Shown here piece after piece: positions 1-9,984 of a DNA stretch of 64,000 nt; position 1 is the first letter of the stretch, and each line of letters opens with the position of its first letter. The notes beneath the pieces were generated by a model. The model searched no databases. It was not told where the DNA came from and saw nothing but the letters and a program-made list of their open reading frames with translations. This DNA comes from Eucalyptus grandis (lineage: Eukaryota > Streptophyta > Magnoliopsida > Myrtales > Myrtaceae). The translations under genes and the position numbers were made by a program. The stretch lies in the NCBI RefSeq assembly GCF_016545825.1, contig NC_052613.1:54418112-54482111 (forward strand), written 5' to 3'.

Positions 1-1700
1 CACAACCTCCCTCCCTTTAGCAATATAAGGGCGATGTTTTTCCAGTGTACAGGTCATACGGTTGGGTGAGTTTTGGTCCTGAAGGTGGTTCGTGCTGTTT
101 ATTTTGCAAAAATAAAAGTGTCAGCTCATTTTGTATCCTCTGAAAAAGTTTGTTGAGAAGTTGCGTAGAGGTAGTCGTAAATCAGTCTCTATGGTCGAAT
201 AATTCAGATAAACCAGTGTTTTCTTGGCCAAAACTGCAAAACCCTAAACCAGTCGACTAGGACATATTTCATCTTGTTTGTTCTTTCATTTCTACTTACT
301 AATTCTTTAACTTCTTGAGGTTGGGATGGTCTTTCAGACATAAAAGTTGTTTAATTGATCGTAGGCTGAGAAAAAATCGGGGGCTAGTCCTTTGTCCCAG
401 TATGCTGTAACGCTACGCCAACGGGCCCAGCAACGTAGCGACGCCTTGATGCGATCCAGGTCTTGATCATGTCATTACTAATGGCTATATTGGTGCATTT
501 GGCACCATAATTCTTTTTGGTTTTTCTGTTTCCTTACTTGTCTGCAATGTCCAGCGTTCTTGTTGGAGAGAAGTCCTCTGTCTTTGGGGAACAAATGTCC
601 GACAGTGACGAGGAGGACAACGCCATAAACGAGCAAGGTTCTGCGGTCTTTAGTTCCTCTTGGCTTCCTGGGAGTGATTCCAAGTATGTTTCTGATCCCT
701 CACCTTGTTCTCTGCACACTGCCGTGTGGTTGTGGTGGGTGCTGTTGTCAGTTTTCTGATGCAATATATTGGAAATCGCAGTGTCAAGCCTCCTAAGGTG
801 GAGCAAGATGGTAAGAAAAAGAAAAAGAAGAAAAAGAAGAGAAACGCCGAGCAGCTTGAAGGAGGACTAGCTTCGGACGAAGACATTGTGGAGGACTTGG
901 TTCTTAGTTCCGATGAAGATGAAGATATGAGGGACTCTCCTTTTAGTGAGAAGGATGGCGACGGTGACAAAGAATTGCCTGCAAAGCAGAAAACCAAGAA
1001 GCGGAAAGCGGCCAATAAAAGGTCGAAGAAGAATGCTGAATCTCAAGGAAAGAACTCAAAGAAGAGGAAGAAGGCAACCTGACAAGAAAAACGAGATGCA
1101 TCATTTGTGGTCCTCGGTGTGCGCGATATAAGTTAATTTTTACGTCTCTCTCATGAGAAAATTTTGCGATGAGATACTCCGGTCTTATTTAATCAGTGTC
1201 GGCTTCGACATTGTCCTTACCTACACTTGTTCCTGTGATAGCAGAGCACCTGTGTGGGAGGTCGACATTGTGAGATCGATGCCTAGCGATAATCTAGCAC
1301 ATTGCTTTGGTCGATATCTCGGATCAAGGTCAGACATTCCAATTAGAAAGTTTCGGTACCAAATATGGGAGGAGAACTGGATAGTCTGAGAAGAAACGAG
1401 CTTATCATTCTTCAAGGAAATATATAGTTCCACCCTCAGCTGATCACAGGATAGTATCGGAAAATGATAGTTTTGGTTTTCGGGAAATCTTATAATGTTC
1501 TATCCCGATTTACAATTGGAAAGCTAATATGACATAACGTTGTACGGTTTCGTATTATTCTATTTACAAGGGCGTTGTACATTTTCTTATTGGCCAACCT
1601 TTTACTTACCCCATAAAGCATAGTTAACACAATTACATAAAAGACAAATTGACACTTTTCTACTAGATAATCTGATGGTTCGTGCGATAAGCACGATCAC
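1..1700. repeat. Diverged direct repeat, unit 1 (partner 1,962-4,070)
   Basis: This stretch aligns by eye with 1,962-4,070 in the same orientation and order. Matching blocks include the start (CCAGTGTACAGG at 48 versus CCAGTGTACGGG at about 1,978), the acidic/lysine-rich coding remnant, a block around 1,150-1,290 versus 3,190-3,310 ending in GTCGACATTGTGAGAT, and a CATAAAGCA block near 1,612 versus 3,975. The two units therefore come from one local duplication that includes a gene and its flanks. Unit 1 probably continues to the left of the window. Only the decayed gene at 540-1,081 is recognised in it. Confidence 0.75.
540..1081 (+). pseudogene. Two-exon remnant of an acidic/lysine-rich, probably nuclear protein (copy 1)
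   Basis: An open exon ends at an apparent donor (TCCAA|GTATGT, about 682) after SWLPGSDS. A good acceptor (AAATCGCAG, ending at about 780) restores the frame into VKPPKVEQDG, followed by a run of about nine lysines, an acidic stretch (SSDEDEDM) and a basic KKRK-rich tail that ends at the TGA at 1,079-1,081. Alternating acidic and lysine blocks are typical of nucleolar or chromatin proteins. The middle linker of plant FKBP43/FKBP53-type immunophilins has this character, but no FKBP catalytic domain is visible, so that link is weak. The 5' part of the gene is not identifiable in the window, so this is probably a fragment. The second copy at 2,548-3,042 confirms that both exons were once coding. 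Confidence 0.4.
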
Positions 1701-2235
1701 TTCATCCTCCACGAAATGGGAGTTACACAGATTATTATATGAAGTATTGCTTAAATAATCAACGAGAATTTGATACTATACTAATTTATTTAATAATTGG
1801 TGCATCTTGTTATATTTATTAAAGTACCTTGTATAGGTCATGTGTTTCTAGTATATTTAGTATCGATAGCGAAGAGATTATCTAGCGTGGCACCGTGATT
1901 TTTTTACTTTTGATTTTGAAAGGGTTTTCCCTGTAAAAATTAGGAGAATCTTACTAACATATAAGTGCTATGTGTTTCCAGTGTACGGGTCATACAGCTG
2001 GGTGAGTTTTGATCCTGAACGTGGCTCCTGCCGATTTCATAGTTAGCGAAATAACAGGGGCAGCTCAATTTGGATACTCTGGGAAAGTTTGTTGAGAAGT
2101 TGCGTGGAGGGAGTTGTACATTAGTTTCTACTGCTGGGATAGCAATTTATGGCATCATAAGGCCCTGGCCTTCATGATTGAATAATTCAGACAAACTAGT
2201 ATTTTCTTGGCCAAAACTTCAAAACCCTCAACCAG

Positions 2236-2250
2236 TTTTTTTGGGTCGGA
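2236..2250 (-). mobile_element. Tiny poly(T)-GGGTC insertion with target duplication
   Basis: The sequence TTTTTTTGGGTCGGA sits between AAAACCCTCAACCAG (2,221-2,235) and AAAACCCTAAACCAG (2,251-2,265), a 15-bp direct repeat with one mismatch. The paralogous unit 1 has a single uninterrupted AAACCCTAAACCAG near 240. Read on the minus strand the insert is TCCGACCC followed by seven A. It looks like an extremely 5'-truncated poly(A) retroposon. Confidence 0.55.
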
Positions 2251-3102
2251 AAAACCCTAAACCAGTTGACCAGCACATATTTCATCTCATTCGTTCTTTC
2301 GTTGCTACTCAATTAATCCTTAACTTCTTGAAGTTGAGATCGTCTTAATAAACGATGTTTGTTCGATTGTAGGATAAGAAAAAAGGGCTAGTCCTTTGTC
2401 CCGGTATGTTGTAACACTGCGACAACAGGCCAGCAACGTAGTGATACCTTGAGGCAATTTAGGTCTTGATCATGTCATTGATTATGGCTATGTCGGTGCA
2501 TTTGGCACCATAATTCATTACCGTTTTTCTGTTTCCTGACTTTGTCTGCAATGTTTCTTGTTGGAGAGAAGTCCCGTGTCCTTGGGGAACAAATGTCTGA
2601 GATTGATGGGGAGGGCGATGCCATAAAGGAGCAAGCTGCAGTCTTTGGCTCTTCTTGGCTTCCTGGGAGTGACTCTAAGCATGGTTCCGATCCCTCACCT
2701 CGTTCTCTTCGCACGGCCATGTGCTTGTGATGGGCGCCGTTGTCAATTTTCTGATGCAATACATTTGAAATCGCAGGGTCAAGCCTGCCAAGGTGGAAGA
2801 GGAGGGTAAGAAAAAGAAGCTTGAAGGAGCAGCTTCAGACGAAGACATTAAGGACGACTTGGTTCTTAGTTCGATGAAGATGAAGTGATGAGGGACTCTC
2901 CTTCGAGTGAGAAGAATGACGATGGCGACAAAGAATTGCCCGCAAAGCTGCGAACCAAGAAGCGGAAACCGTCTGTAAACAGGTTGAAGAAGAAAGCTGA
3001 ATCTCAAGGAAAGAACTCAAAGACGCGAAAGAAGGCAACCTGAAGAAATACGAGAGGCACGAATTGCGGTCTCTGGCAATGCGCTATCATATCCATATGC
3101 TA

Positions 3103-3149
3103 TTTTTTTTTTTTTTTTTGATGCCCAGATCCGCCGAGCCCACCGGGCT
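3103..3149 (-). mobile_element. Short, internally deleted SINE-like insertion
   Basis: A poly(T) run plus about 31 bp (GATGCCCAGATC... GGGCTC) lies between two copies of CCATATGCTA (3,093-3,102 and 3,150-3,159). Its minus-strand head contains CGGTGGGCTCG, which is also in the head of the full SINE at 62,879-63,095. It is best read as a small derivative of that tRNA-derived SINE family, keeping only head and tail. Confidence 0.55.
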
Positions 3150-4200
3150 CCATATGCTAATTTTTAATTCCTCTATCTTATAAGAATATTTTGCGAGATA
3201 CTTCGTCCTGAGATTTATACAGTGTTGGCTTCGGCATATTTCTTACCTCTGCTAGTTTCTATGATAGCAACGCGCCTCTGTGGAGGGTCGACATTGTGAG
3301 ATTGATGTAGTTTAGTCCAGCTAGAATCTAATTCACATTGCTGTGATCGTTTTTTTTTTTGGGTGTCCTAATCCAAATATCCTCATCAAGGCATCTCAAA
3401 TCAAGGTTGGACATCCCAGTTAGAAAGTCTAGGAAAATGAAATTGTCCGAGAAGAAATGCGCTCATAATTTATACTGGAAATTTCTAGTGTCATCCTGCA
3501 AAATGATCGTAGAACACTATTGAAATGAGATCACATGTGATGAGATTAAACTAGTGAATGAAGCTCTTTGATGCGACTGGAAGAGTTGACTCATCATTTA
3601 CACGTTACATAGTCTTAATATGATTGGGTTAATGCGTAACATTCATTTGAAGAAGCCACTTTAAGTCATGGAATCTGTAATTAAATGGAGTGTAGAAAGA
3701 GAAAGAAATCGTGATTACCCTTGAGAATACGGTTTAAGAACAAGTGTGTTCATTAGCCATCTCGATCGAGTAAGTCTAGAACAATTAATCTTCTCATGAC
3801 GCCACCGACCCAAAAAAAGTGAAAAAAAAACTTCCCACGAATCCCATGTCAATTAAGTTACATTCTGACCCTGGAAGTAATTATTCATTTACGTTTTCCT
3901 GATCCTTTTTTGTTTTTTTGTTTTTGTTTTTTTAGTGATATACGTTTTTTAACTGGTTAATCTTTTTATTACCCATAAAGCACAGCCAACATAACTACAC
4001 CAATGCCATTTTTATTTCATGAAAAAGACACTTTTCCAATAGACAATTAGACGGTAGAGGCGGTTAGGATGACCCTTCCTCTTCCAAGAAATGGCCCTTA
4101 GTAGTAGAGAAACAGGCACGCGAACTTACTCAGCTTTTCGACTGTTAGGAAAGGAAAATAATTAGATGTACTCACCATATACAAAACCTAATTAAGAAAA

Positions 4201-4428
4201 TATACGGCAAAAGAACATTTTTTTTTTATCAGTCCTACTCTATGCCTACTCTACACTCACTCTCAGACTTTTTGTCCTGTTTCTTGCAGGGCGTGGGAGT
4301 CGAAACCCACTTTTGAAACTTACTCGTCCCCACCCCATCTTCAGGGATTTGAACCCCTCACCTCCCCCTTCCATGTTGGAAGGGTGGCCACTAGGGCGAA
4401 TCCCAGATGGTTATACGGCAAAAGAACA
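4201..4428 (-). mobile_element. tRNA-derived SINE with 17-bp target duplication
   Basis: The direct repeat TATACGGCAAAAGAACA occurs at 4,201-4,217 and 4,412-4,428 and brackets a body of about 194 bp. The body starts with a T run, which is the poly(A) tail of a minus-strand element. Near 4,340-4,360 the minus strand reads GGGGTTCAAATCCC, a perfect RNA polymerase III B box (GGTTCRANTCC). Close to the opposite end is a degenerate A-box-like CCTAGTGGCC. These are the marks of a tRNA-derived SINE. It is unrelated in sequence to the SINE at 62,879 apart from the promoter boxes. The right target repeat overlaps the edge of the TIR element that starts at about 4,423. Confidence 0.8.
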
Positions 4429-5811
4429 CTCAAAGTGCCAAAACTTAGCACAAAGAGATATTTAAGTATAAAAAATTAGGAAATTGATATTTAAGTGCTA
4501 TCTTTTTTGAAAAATAGGACAATTTAGTGTCAGTTCTAGTGAATCTCACTGGAAATCTTATGTGGCAATTTTTTTATTAATTTTGCTAGCCTATGTGGCT
4601 TATCAGAGAGCTGACTCGGTAAGAAATGCAAAAACAATGTCATTTTGGTGCGAATTTGATTTTGAATTTGAAAATTAATTAAATTAAATTTAAAATCAAT
4701 TTTTTAAAAAAAGAAAAGGAGGAAGAAGATGATCCTTGCGGCTGTTCATCATCATCATCATCTTCTTCTTATTCTTCTTTTTTTCTTCTTCTTCTTCTTT
4801 TTGTTTTTTTTTTGTTTTTTGTTTTAAATTTTAATTTAGTTTTAATTTAATTTAATTAATTTTTATATTACTTATTTAGCCATGTCAACAACAAAGTGAC
4901 ATCGATTTTGCACTTCTCTAGCCATGTTAACGCACAAAACGACATCGTTTTGCATTTGCCTCGCTGGAAAATTGCTACATCGGTATTCGACTAGATTTTC
5001 TTGTCGTTGACACTAAATTAATTCATTTTACTATGATTTTGACACTTAAGGGTCCGTATAGTAACGCTTCTATTCCATGAATTTTTTTTTTTTTCAGAAA
5101 TAGTCTTTTTTTATTTCTATTCCCTAGAATAATTTCTCAATAAAAGAATGCGTTTGATAACTACATAAAATTCCTATTCTTGGAATGAAAAAGAATAGGA
5201 ATGCGTTCGGTACAATTTACAAATTTTTTCGTAATGTAGAATTTCTTTATTTTTATTTTTTATTCTTCTTTATCGTCGCCGATCGTTGCCACTCCTTGTC
5301 CTCCCTAGTTGCTGTTGACCGCCGAAGATGCCGATCGCCGCCTTCCACCACTAATTGCCATGGTCGAATGCTTATTTGGCTAGCGGATCGTTGACCGCCG
5401 ATCGCCACTTGCTGCCATTGGCTGGCCTTGATCGACAACACCACTATGGTTGGTGGCGGCGGGCGGCGCGCGATCAATCAATCGCCCAACCGGGCGGCGG
5501 CGCTTTTGAAGGCAAGCGGTGGCGTCAATGGTCATTAGTGGTGGGTTGAAGGTCAATGACGGCAATCAATGGCTGGCGATTGATTGGCGAGCAGTGGCTG
5601 GCTTATCGGCTATTGGCAGTCGGTGGCGGTCGGCCGGCAATTGGCCAGCGATGGGCGGTAGGTGGCAGCGGCCGGTGAGTGGCAAAGTAGCCGGTGGTTG
5701 ATGGCGGGTGACGGTAGCCGGCGGTTGGCTGTATAGCAAGGGCGGCAGCTAGGGGCGAAGAAGGGCAACGAAAAAGAAAAGAAGAAAAGAAAAGAAAAAT
5801 AATTTATTTCT

Positions 5812-5856
<45 letters not shown>

Positions 5857-6095
5857 CTGGGAATAAGAATTTTTATTTCTATTCCAAATTTATTCCCCAA
5901 CCACTTTTTACTTCCTGGGAATAGAAAAGGTAATTAATGTTATTACATGGATTTTTGTTTTTTTTTTTGTTTCGAGAAATAAAAGACCCGAAATTGGGAG
6001 GAATAAAACATTACGAAACAGGTGTAAGTGTCACTTTTCTAATTTTTGGCACTTAAGTGTTCCTTCATGCCAAGTTTTGGTACTCCAGATGTTCT
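4423..6095. mobile_element. Non-autonomous DNA transposon with about 65-bp imperfect terminal inverted repeats
   Basis: The left end (AGAACACTCAAAGTGCCAAAAC, continuing to about 4,495) matches the reverse complement of the right end near 6,020-6,095, including GTGCCAAAACTTAGCAC against GTACCAAAACTTGGCAT and a shared AAAAATTAG block. No transposase is visible. Inside are AT-rich DNA, a CAT/CTT microsatellite (about 4,748-4,800) and a second nested inverted-repeat element. The repeat copy near 21,380-21,400 lacks this whole block and approximates the empty site. I could not fix a target duplication, so the superfamily is open; MULE-like is my guess from the long inverted repeats. Confidence 0.6.
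5050..6025. mobile_element. Nested inverted-repeat element with GC-rich, low-complexity core
   Basis: The left end GGGTCCGTATAGTAACGCTT resembles the reverse complement of the right end (GGAATAAAACATTACGAAAC at about 6,000-6,019), and both sides carry further TATTCC/GGAAT-rich inverted stretches. The core (5,270-5,760) is a GGC/GATCGCC-rich simple sequence in which several short frames stay open by composition only. A 34-bp T run follows at about 5,817-5,855. No gene is supported. The ends and target duplication are not resolved. Confidence 0.42.
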
Positions 6096-6718
6096 GGTGT
6101 CGAAAATGTATTTTTATAGGGATATTTACTGGCTAGCAATGTCACTTTGTGAAATGTTTCCATAGTCATCCAAGGACCTTTAATTATAACTAGACAAAAC
6201 CCTAATTAGGAAGTTGCCAAAGAGGAGAGGAACTCATTAGACCGCTTGGTTGTATACCCCATCCCATCCATGAATTACCTACTTAGAGCAATGTTAGCAC
6301 CTCCCCATTCTCCTTGTGCCTATGTCGGAAATATTTGCGTCACGTACCTACGTCGATTGTTTTGCTTAGTTTCATGATCTTGACTACCCCATCCCATCAA
6401 TGTAAGGCAGCTATTTTTTGGCTTTTGAATGAGCATGAGACAGATCCAAGTTCGGTTTTGCGTTAACAAATATGCTTATTTTCCTAACATATGGTCTTGT
6501 TCATTGAAGAGAAGCTAATTGAGTAAATGAAGTCGCCCAAAATATGAAGAACATTGAGATCAATAATTGCAAATGTACACTATGATGTTGTTACGAAGTA
6601 TTGTTAATATTGGACTTATCCAAACTTTAAACATAGAATCATGGAAGGAATGTTATGGATTTATGGGGGCGGGGCCTATCATATAACATATAGTTTTGTT
6701 CATCGAATATAAGCTAAT
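6096..6718. repeat. Intergenic direct-repeat block (partner about 21,280-21,890), split by the 14-kb retrotransposon
   Basis: Blocks such as GAGGAGAGGAACTCATT (6,213 versus about 21,480), GATCCAAG near 6,440 versus 21,705, and AAGCTAATTGAGTAAATGAAG (6,526 versus 21,763) show that this DNA is repeated to the right of the retrotransposon. A third copy of the last motif straddles the insertion site itself: AAGCTAAT ends at 6,718 and CTAATTAAGTAGATGAAG resumes at 20,812. No coding sequence is seen. Confidence 0.65.
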
Positions 6719-8641
6719 TGTCACGACCTCTTTTTTTCGGCGCCCAATTGGGTACGGGCGCCTAAGGAGGCTAATGGCTCGGCTGAAATTATTAAGCTCA
6801 GACTCTCCCAAGTCCACCAATTCACGACTTAATGGTTCAAGTTTTTAACCTGTAAATCAATTTTTAAAATGGAGTCGCCACTAATCGATTTGGGGTGGGT
6901 TGATTAGAAACCCAAGCGAATTATTGGGAGAAATACTCACTCTTGCACAACCAGAGAAATTAGGATCGTGGACTTGATTATACTAATTAATTACTAATAC
7001 CCTTTCGGTACCTAATCTTGTTTAAACCTTGAGGTTTTTGGATGTTCGAGGGATTTTCCATGCATTTTGGGAGGAAAAACATTTTTTGAGTCTTTTTCTA
7101 ATTTTTGGACATAAAAGGGATTTTTTGGTATTTTTGGAAAAATACAAGTCTTTTTGGCTTTTTCTGAATTTTTTTGGCTTTTTCATGAATTTTTGGCTTT
7201 TTTGGATTTTTGGTATTTTTTGGAAAATATGGAATATTTTTGATTTTTTTGATTTTTCGGAAAATAAAATATTTTTTTAATATTTTTCAAAATATTTTTG
7301 GAAAATAAATTATTTTTGATTTTTCTCGATTTTTTAGAAAATAAAACAATTTTCAACATTTTTAAATATTTTTCGATTTTCTGGAAATTAAAACATTTTT
7401 TAATATTTTTTCAAAAATAAATTATTTTTTTTATTTTTTGAAATAAATTATTTATTATTTATTATTTATTTAAAAATATTAGAAAAACTGAACCGAGTCG
7501 GATCCGCGGGTTGGGTCCGACTCAGGTCGGCGACCGCACCGCACGCGCACGGGCCCGACTCGGATTTTTTTTTTTTTTTTTTTACTCAAACGACGCCGTG
7601 GTGGGCGTTTGGGGACGCCCGCCCGACCCCAAAACTAGCTCTGCGACTCGACTCCTCGGCGAACCCTACCCGACCCGGCTCCGATTTGCGACCCGAACTC
7701 CGCCGCCCCCGGGATTCACGGAATCCCTACTCGGTTCTTGATCCGGGTTCGACCTGACAACCCGGGATTGCGACCCGGAAAATCGGGAACCCTAGGGTTT
7801 CCGAATCGAGGCGCCAAGGAGTTACAGTGACGACGACGGCGAAGACGGCGGCGACGGCGGAGATGATTGGACTATGGAGAGGGAGATGGCGACGGCGACG
7901 GACAAGCGTGATACCTGCTCGGCGACGGCGCGACGAGGGCGAAGATGGCGACGGTGAGACCCACGTGAATCCCTTTCCCTCCTGCGTCTCTCTCTCCCTC
8001 TCTATCTCTCTCTCTCTGCTCTCCCCTCCAGTGAGGCTCATATCTGAGGCCGCGAGCCCTCGGCCCCCCTGAAGTCTCTCAGTGGGGTGTCCAAGGGTTG
8101 CGACTCAATTTGGCTCCCTCTCTCTCTCTCCGTCTCCTCCGGCGAGCCTCGGATCCTTGGCCGTTCGACCTCGGACCTCCCCTGAAGTCTCTTAGTGGGT
8201 TGTTCGAGGTTTGCAAGCCCTAGATCCGACTCTTCCTCTCTCTGTGTGTATCTTTCGACGATGGAAATGGAGGCCTATTTATAGGCCGAGGGGCAGCTAG
8301 TCGACGGAGCTCGACCGGGTCGACTGGCGGCTACCACAGCCCTCGCCGACCGAACCAGCGTCCAATCCGACGCCAACCACCCCCCTGCTTCACGTGCGCC
8401 ATCGCTGTCCGTCCACTCCCTTACCCTCCGTCGTGCCCCCTGCGCGTGCGTTGCAGAGGCGTGAGGAAGGAGACGACCTGGCGGGGCCGGGCCAATGCAG
8501 AAATGGGCCTTACGGGCCCATGCAAGGACTTTTCCGCTTTTTTCCTGTTTTTTCATTTTTTCTGAGACAAAGAAAATAAAATAAAACCTTTTTTTATTTA
8601 TAAAATAACCTAATTAAAAACAAATAATTTAGGCGTTAACA
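6719..8641 (-). repeat. 3' LTR of the Tat-like element
   Basis: This 1,923-bp LTR matches 18,909-20,811 throughout, including the opening GACCTCTTTTTTTCGG, the AT-rich TTTTTGG middle, a GC-rich part and CT-rich runs. In element orientation a TATA box (CTATAAATAGG on the minus strand) lies at about 8,274-8,285. Substitutions and small indels against the other LTR are frequent, so the insertion is not very recent. Open frames in the GC-rich parts are compositional. Confidence 0.9.
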
Positions 8642-8660
8642 GCTACCCCTCTTTGAAGGT
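8642..8660 (-). other. Polypurine tract of the Tat-like element
   Basis: Immediately inside the left LTR the minus strand reads CAAAGAGGGGTAGC. This purine-rich stretch abuts the LTR start and is the expected primer for plus-strand DNA synthesis in a minus-oriented element. Confidence 0.65.
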
Positions 8661-8919
8661 GAGTTCGTAGAGGTTGCATTCAAAGACAAACTGATGCCTA
8701 AATTTTACCCGTGCATGCGTAGTAGATTATATTATATTTTATTTGAAACCTATTATTCTATGCAAAAAAAAAAAGCAATATAGCTTTACATATACTAAGA
8801 CATATAAGAAGATACTTGTAGTTACTTACCGGGAGTGAGTGAGATAGGGTGTGAACCCCGAGTTTGGCAAGTATCAAGGCGTCATCTTACTTGGTGATAT
8901 GAGGAGGTTGCTTTTCCAA

Positions 8920-9790
8920 GGCTCGAACCATTCTTCGGTCGCTTGTTAAAACAATCAATGATTTGTCTAGGACCCGAACCTTTCTTCGATCGCCTTGACG
9001 GGAAATTGCTCCTCCAGGACCCGAACCATTCTTCGGTCGTCATGACGGGAAATTGTTTCTCCAGGACCCAAACCATTCTTCGGTCGCCTGTTAAAATAAT
9101 CAATGGTTTGTCTAGGACCCGAACTTTTCTTCGGTCGCCTTGACGGGAGATTGCTCCTCCAGGACTCGAACCATTCTTCGGTCGCCTGTTGGAGCAATCG
9201 GTGGTTTGTCTCGGGCCCGAACTATTCTTCAGTCGCCGTGACGGGAAATTGCTTCTCCAGGACCCGAACCATTCTTCGGTCGCCTGTTAAAACAATCAAT
9301 GGTTTGTCTAGGACCCGAACCTTTCTTCGGTCACCTTGACGGTAGATTGCTCCTCCAGGACCCGAACCATTCTTCGGTCGTCGTGACGGGAAATTGCTTC
9401 TCCACGACCCGAACCATTCTTTGGTCGCCTGTTAAAACAATCAATGATTTGTCTAGGACCCGAACTTTTCTTCGGTCGCCTTGACGGGACATTGCTCCTC
9501 CAAGACCCGAACCATTCTTCGGTTGCCGTGATGGGAAATTGCTTCTCCAGGACCCGAACCATTCTTCGGTCGCCTGTTAAAACAATCAATGATTTGTCTA
9601 GGATCCGAACCTTTCTTCGATCGCCTTGACGAGAGATTACTCCTCTAGGACCCAAACCATTCTTCGGTCGCTTGTTGGAGTAATCAGTGGTTTGTCTCGG
9701 ACCCGAACCATTCTTCGGTCGCCGTGACGGGAAATTCCTTCTCCAGGACCCGAACCATTCCTCGGTCGCCTTGACGGAAGATGCACCGAC
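8920..9790. repeat. Tandem array 1: about 48-bp subunit, trimeric higher-order unit of about 145 bp
   Basis: The subunit core GGACCCGAACCATTCTTCGG recurs with three alternating right-hand variants (CCTTGACGGG, CGTGACGGGAAATTGC and CCTGTTAAAACAATCAATGG). The marker TTTGTCTAGGACCCGAAC falls at about 8,962, 9,107, 9,305, 9,449 and 9,595, spacings of about 145, 198, 144 and 146. That is a trimer, with one tetramer. Because the subunit is divisible by three, several frames on both strands stay open; I do not treat them as genes. The array lies in the 3' untranslated part of the Tat-like element. Confidence 0.88.
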
Positions 9791-9984
9791 CTTTCTCGAG
9801 GGCATCTCATTTGTGGGTGCCTGATTTGTATCGAGGACACCAGTTAGTACCCGACCTTTCTCGGGAGATGCGTCGACCTTTCTCAGTGCATTTGTTTTGT
9901 GGGGGTGTCTGACCTCTGTCAAAGATAACAGCTGGTACCCGACTTTTCTCGGGAGGATGCGGGGACCTTTCTCAGGGCATCAAT

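Larger units (their letters stand above)
1962..4070. repeat. Diverged direct repeat, unit 2 (partner 1-1,700)
   Basis: This is the second copy of the block that opens the window. It differs by many substitutions and by several insertions absent from unit 1: a 15-bp poly(T) insertion at about 2,236, a short SINE-like piece at 3,103-3,149, and a poly(T)-GGGTGTCC stretch at about 3,350. No intact gene is seen in it beyond the decayed acidic/lysine-rich copy. The piece from 3,480 to 4,070 is AT-rich and holds nothing I recognise. Confidence 0.72.

Noticed and set aside
3808..3835. CCGACCCAAAAAAA as a plus-strand micro-insertion
   Set aside because: The GACCC-A(n) word fits the set, but I could not find a flanking target duplication or empty site.
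5185..5720. Overlapping open frames in the GC-rich core of the nested TIR element
   Set aside because: Simple GGC/GATCG repeats produce them; no consistent frame or domain.
7511..8556. Several open frames in the LTRs of the Tat-like element (also 19,769-20,754)
   Set aside because: GC-rich LTR sequence; the two LTRs do not keep the same frames open, so they are not conserved genes.
8920..9790. CRISPR-like array of repeats and spacers
   Set aside because: The intervals are themselves repeated and homologous, the DNA is eukaryotic, and the array lies inside an LTR element; it is a satellite-type tandem repeat.
9308..9922. 204-codon open frame on the minus strand through tandem array 1
   Set aside because: It exists because the repeat subunit is a multiple of three; several other frames on both strands are equally open, and the peptide has no relation to known proteins.
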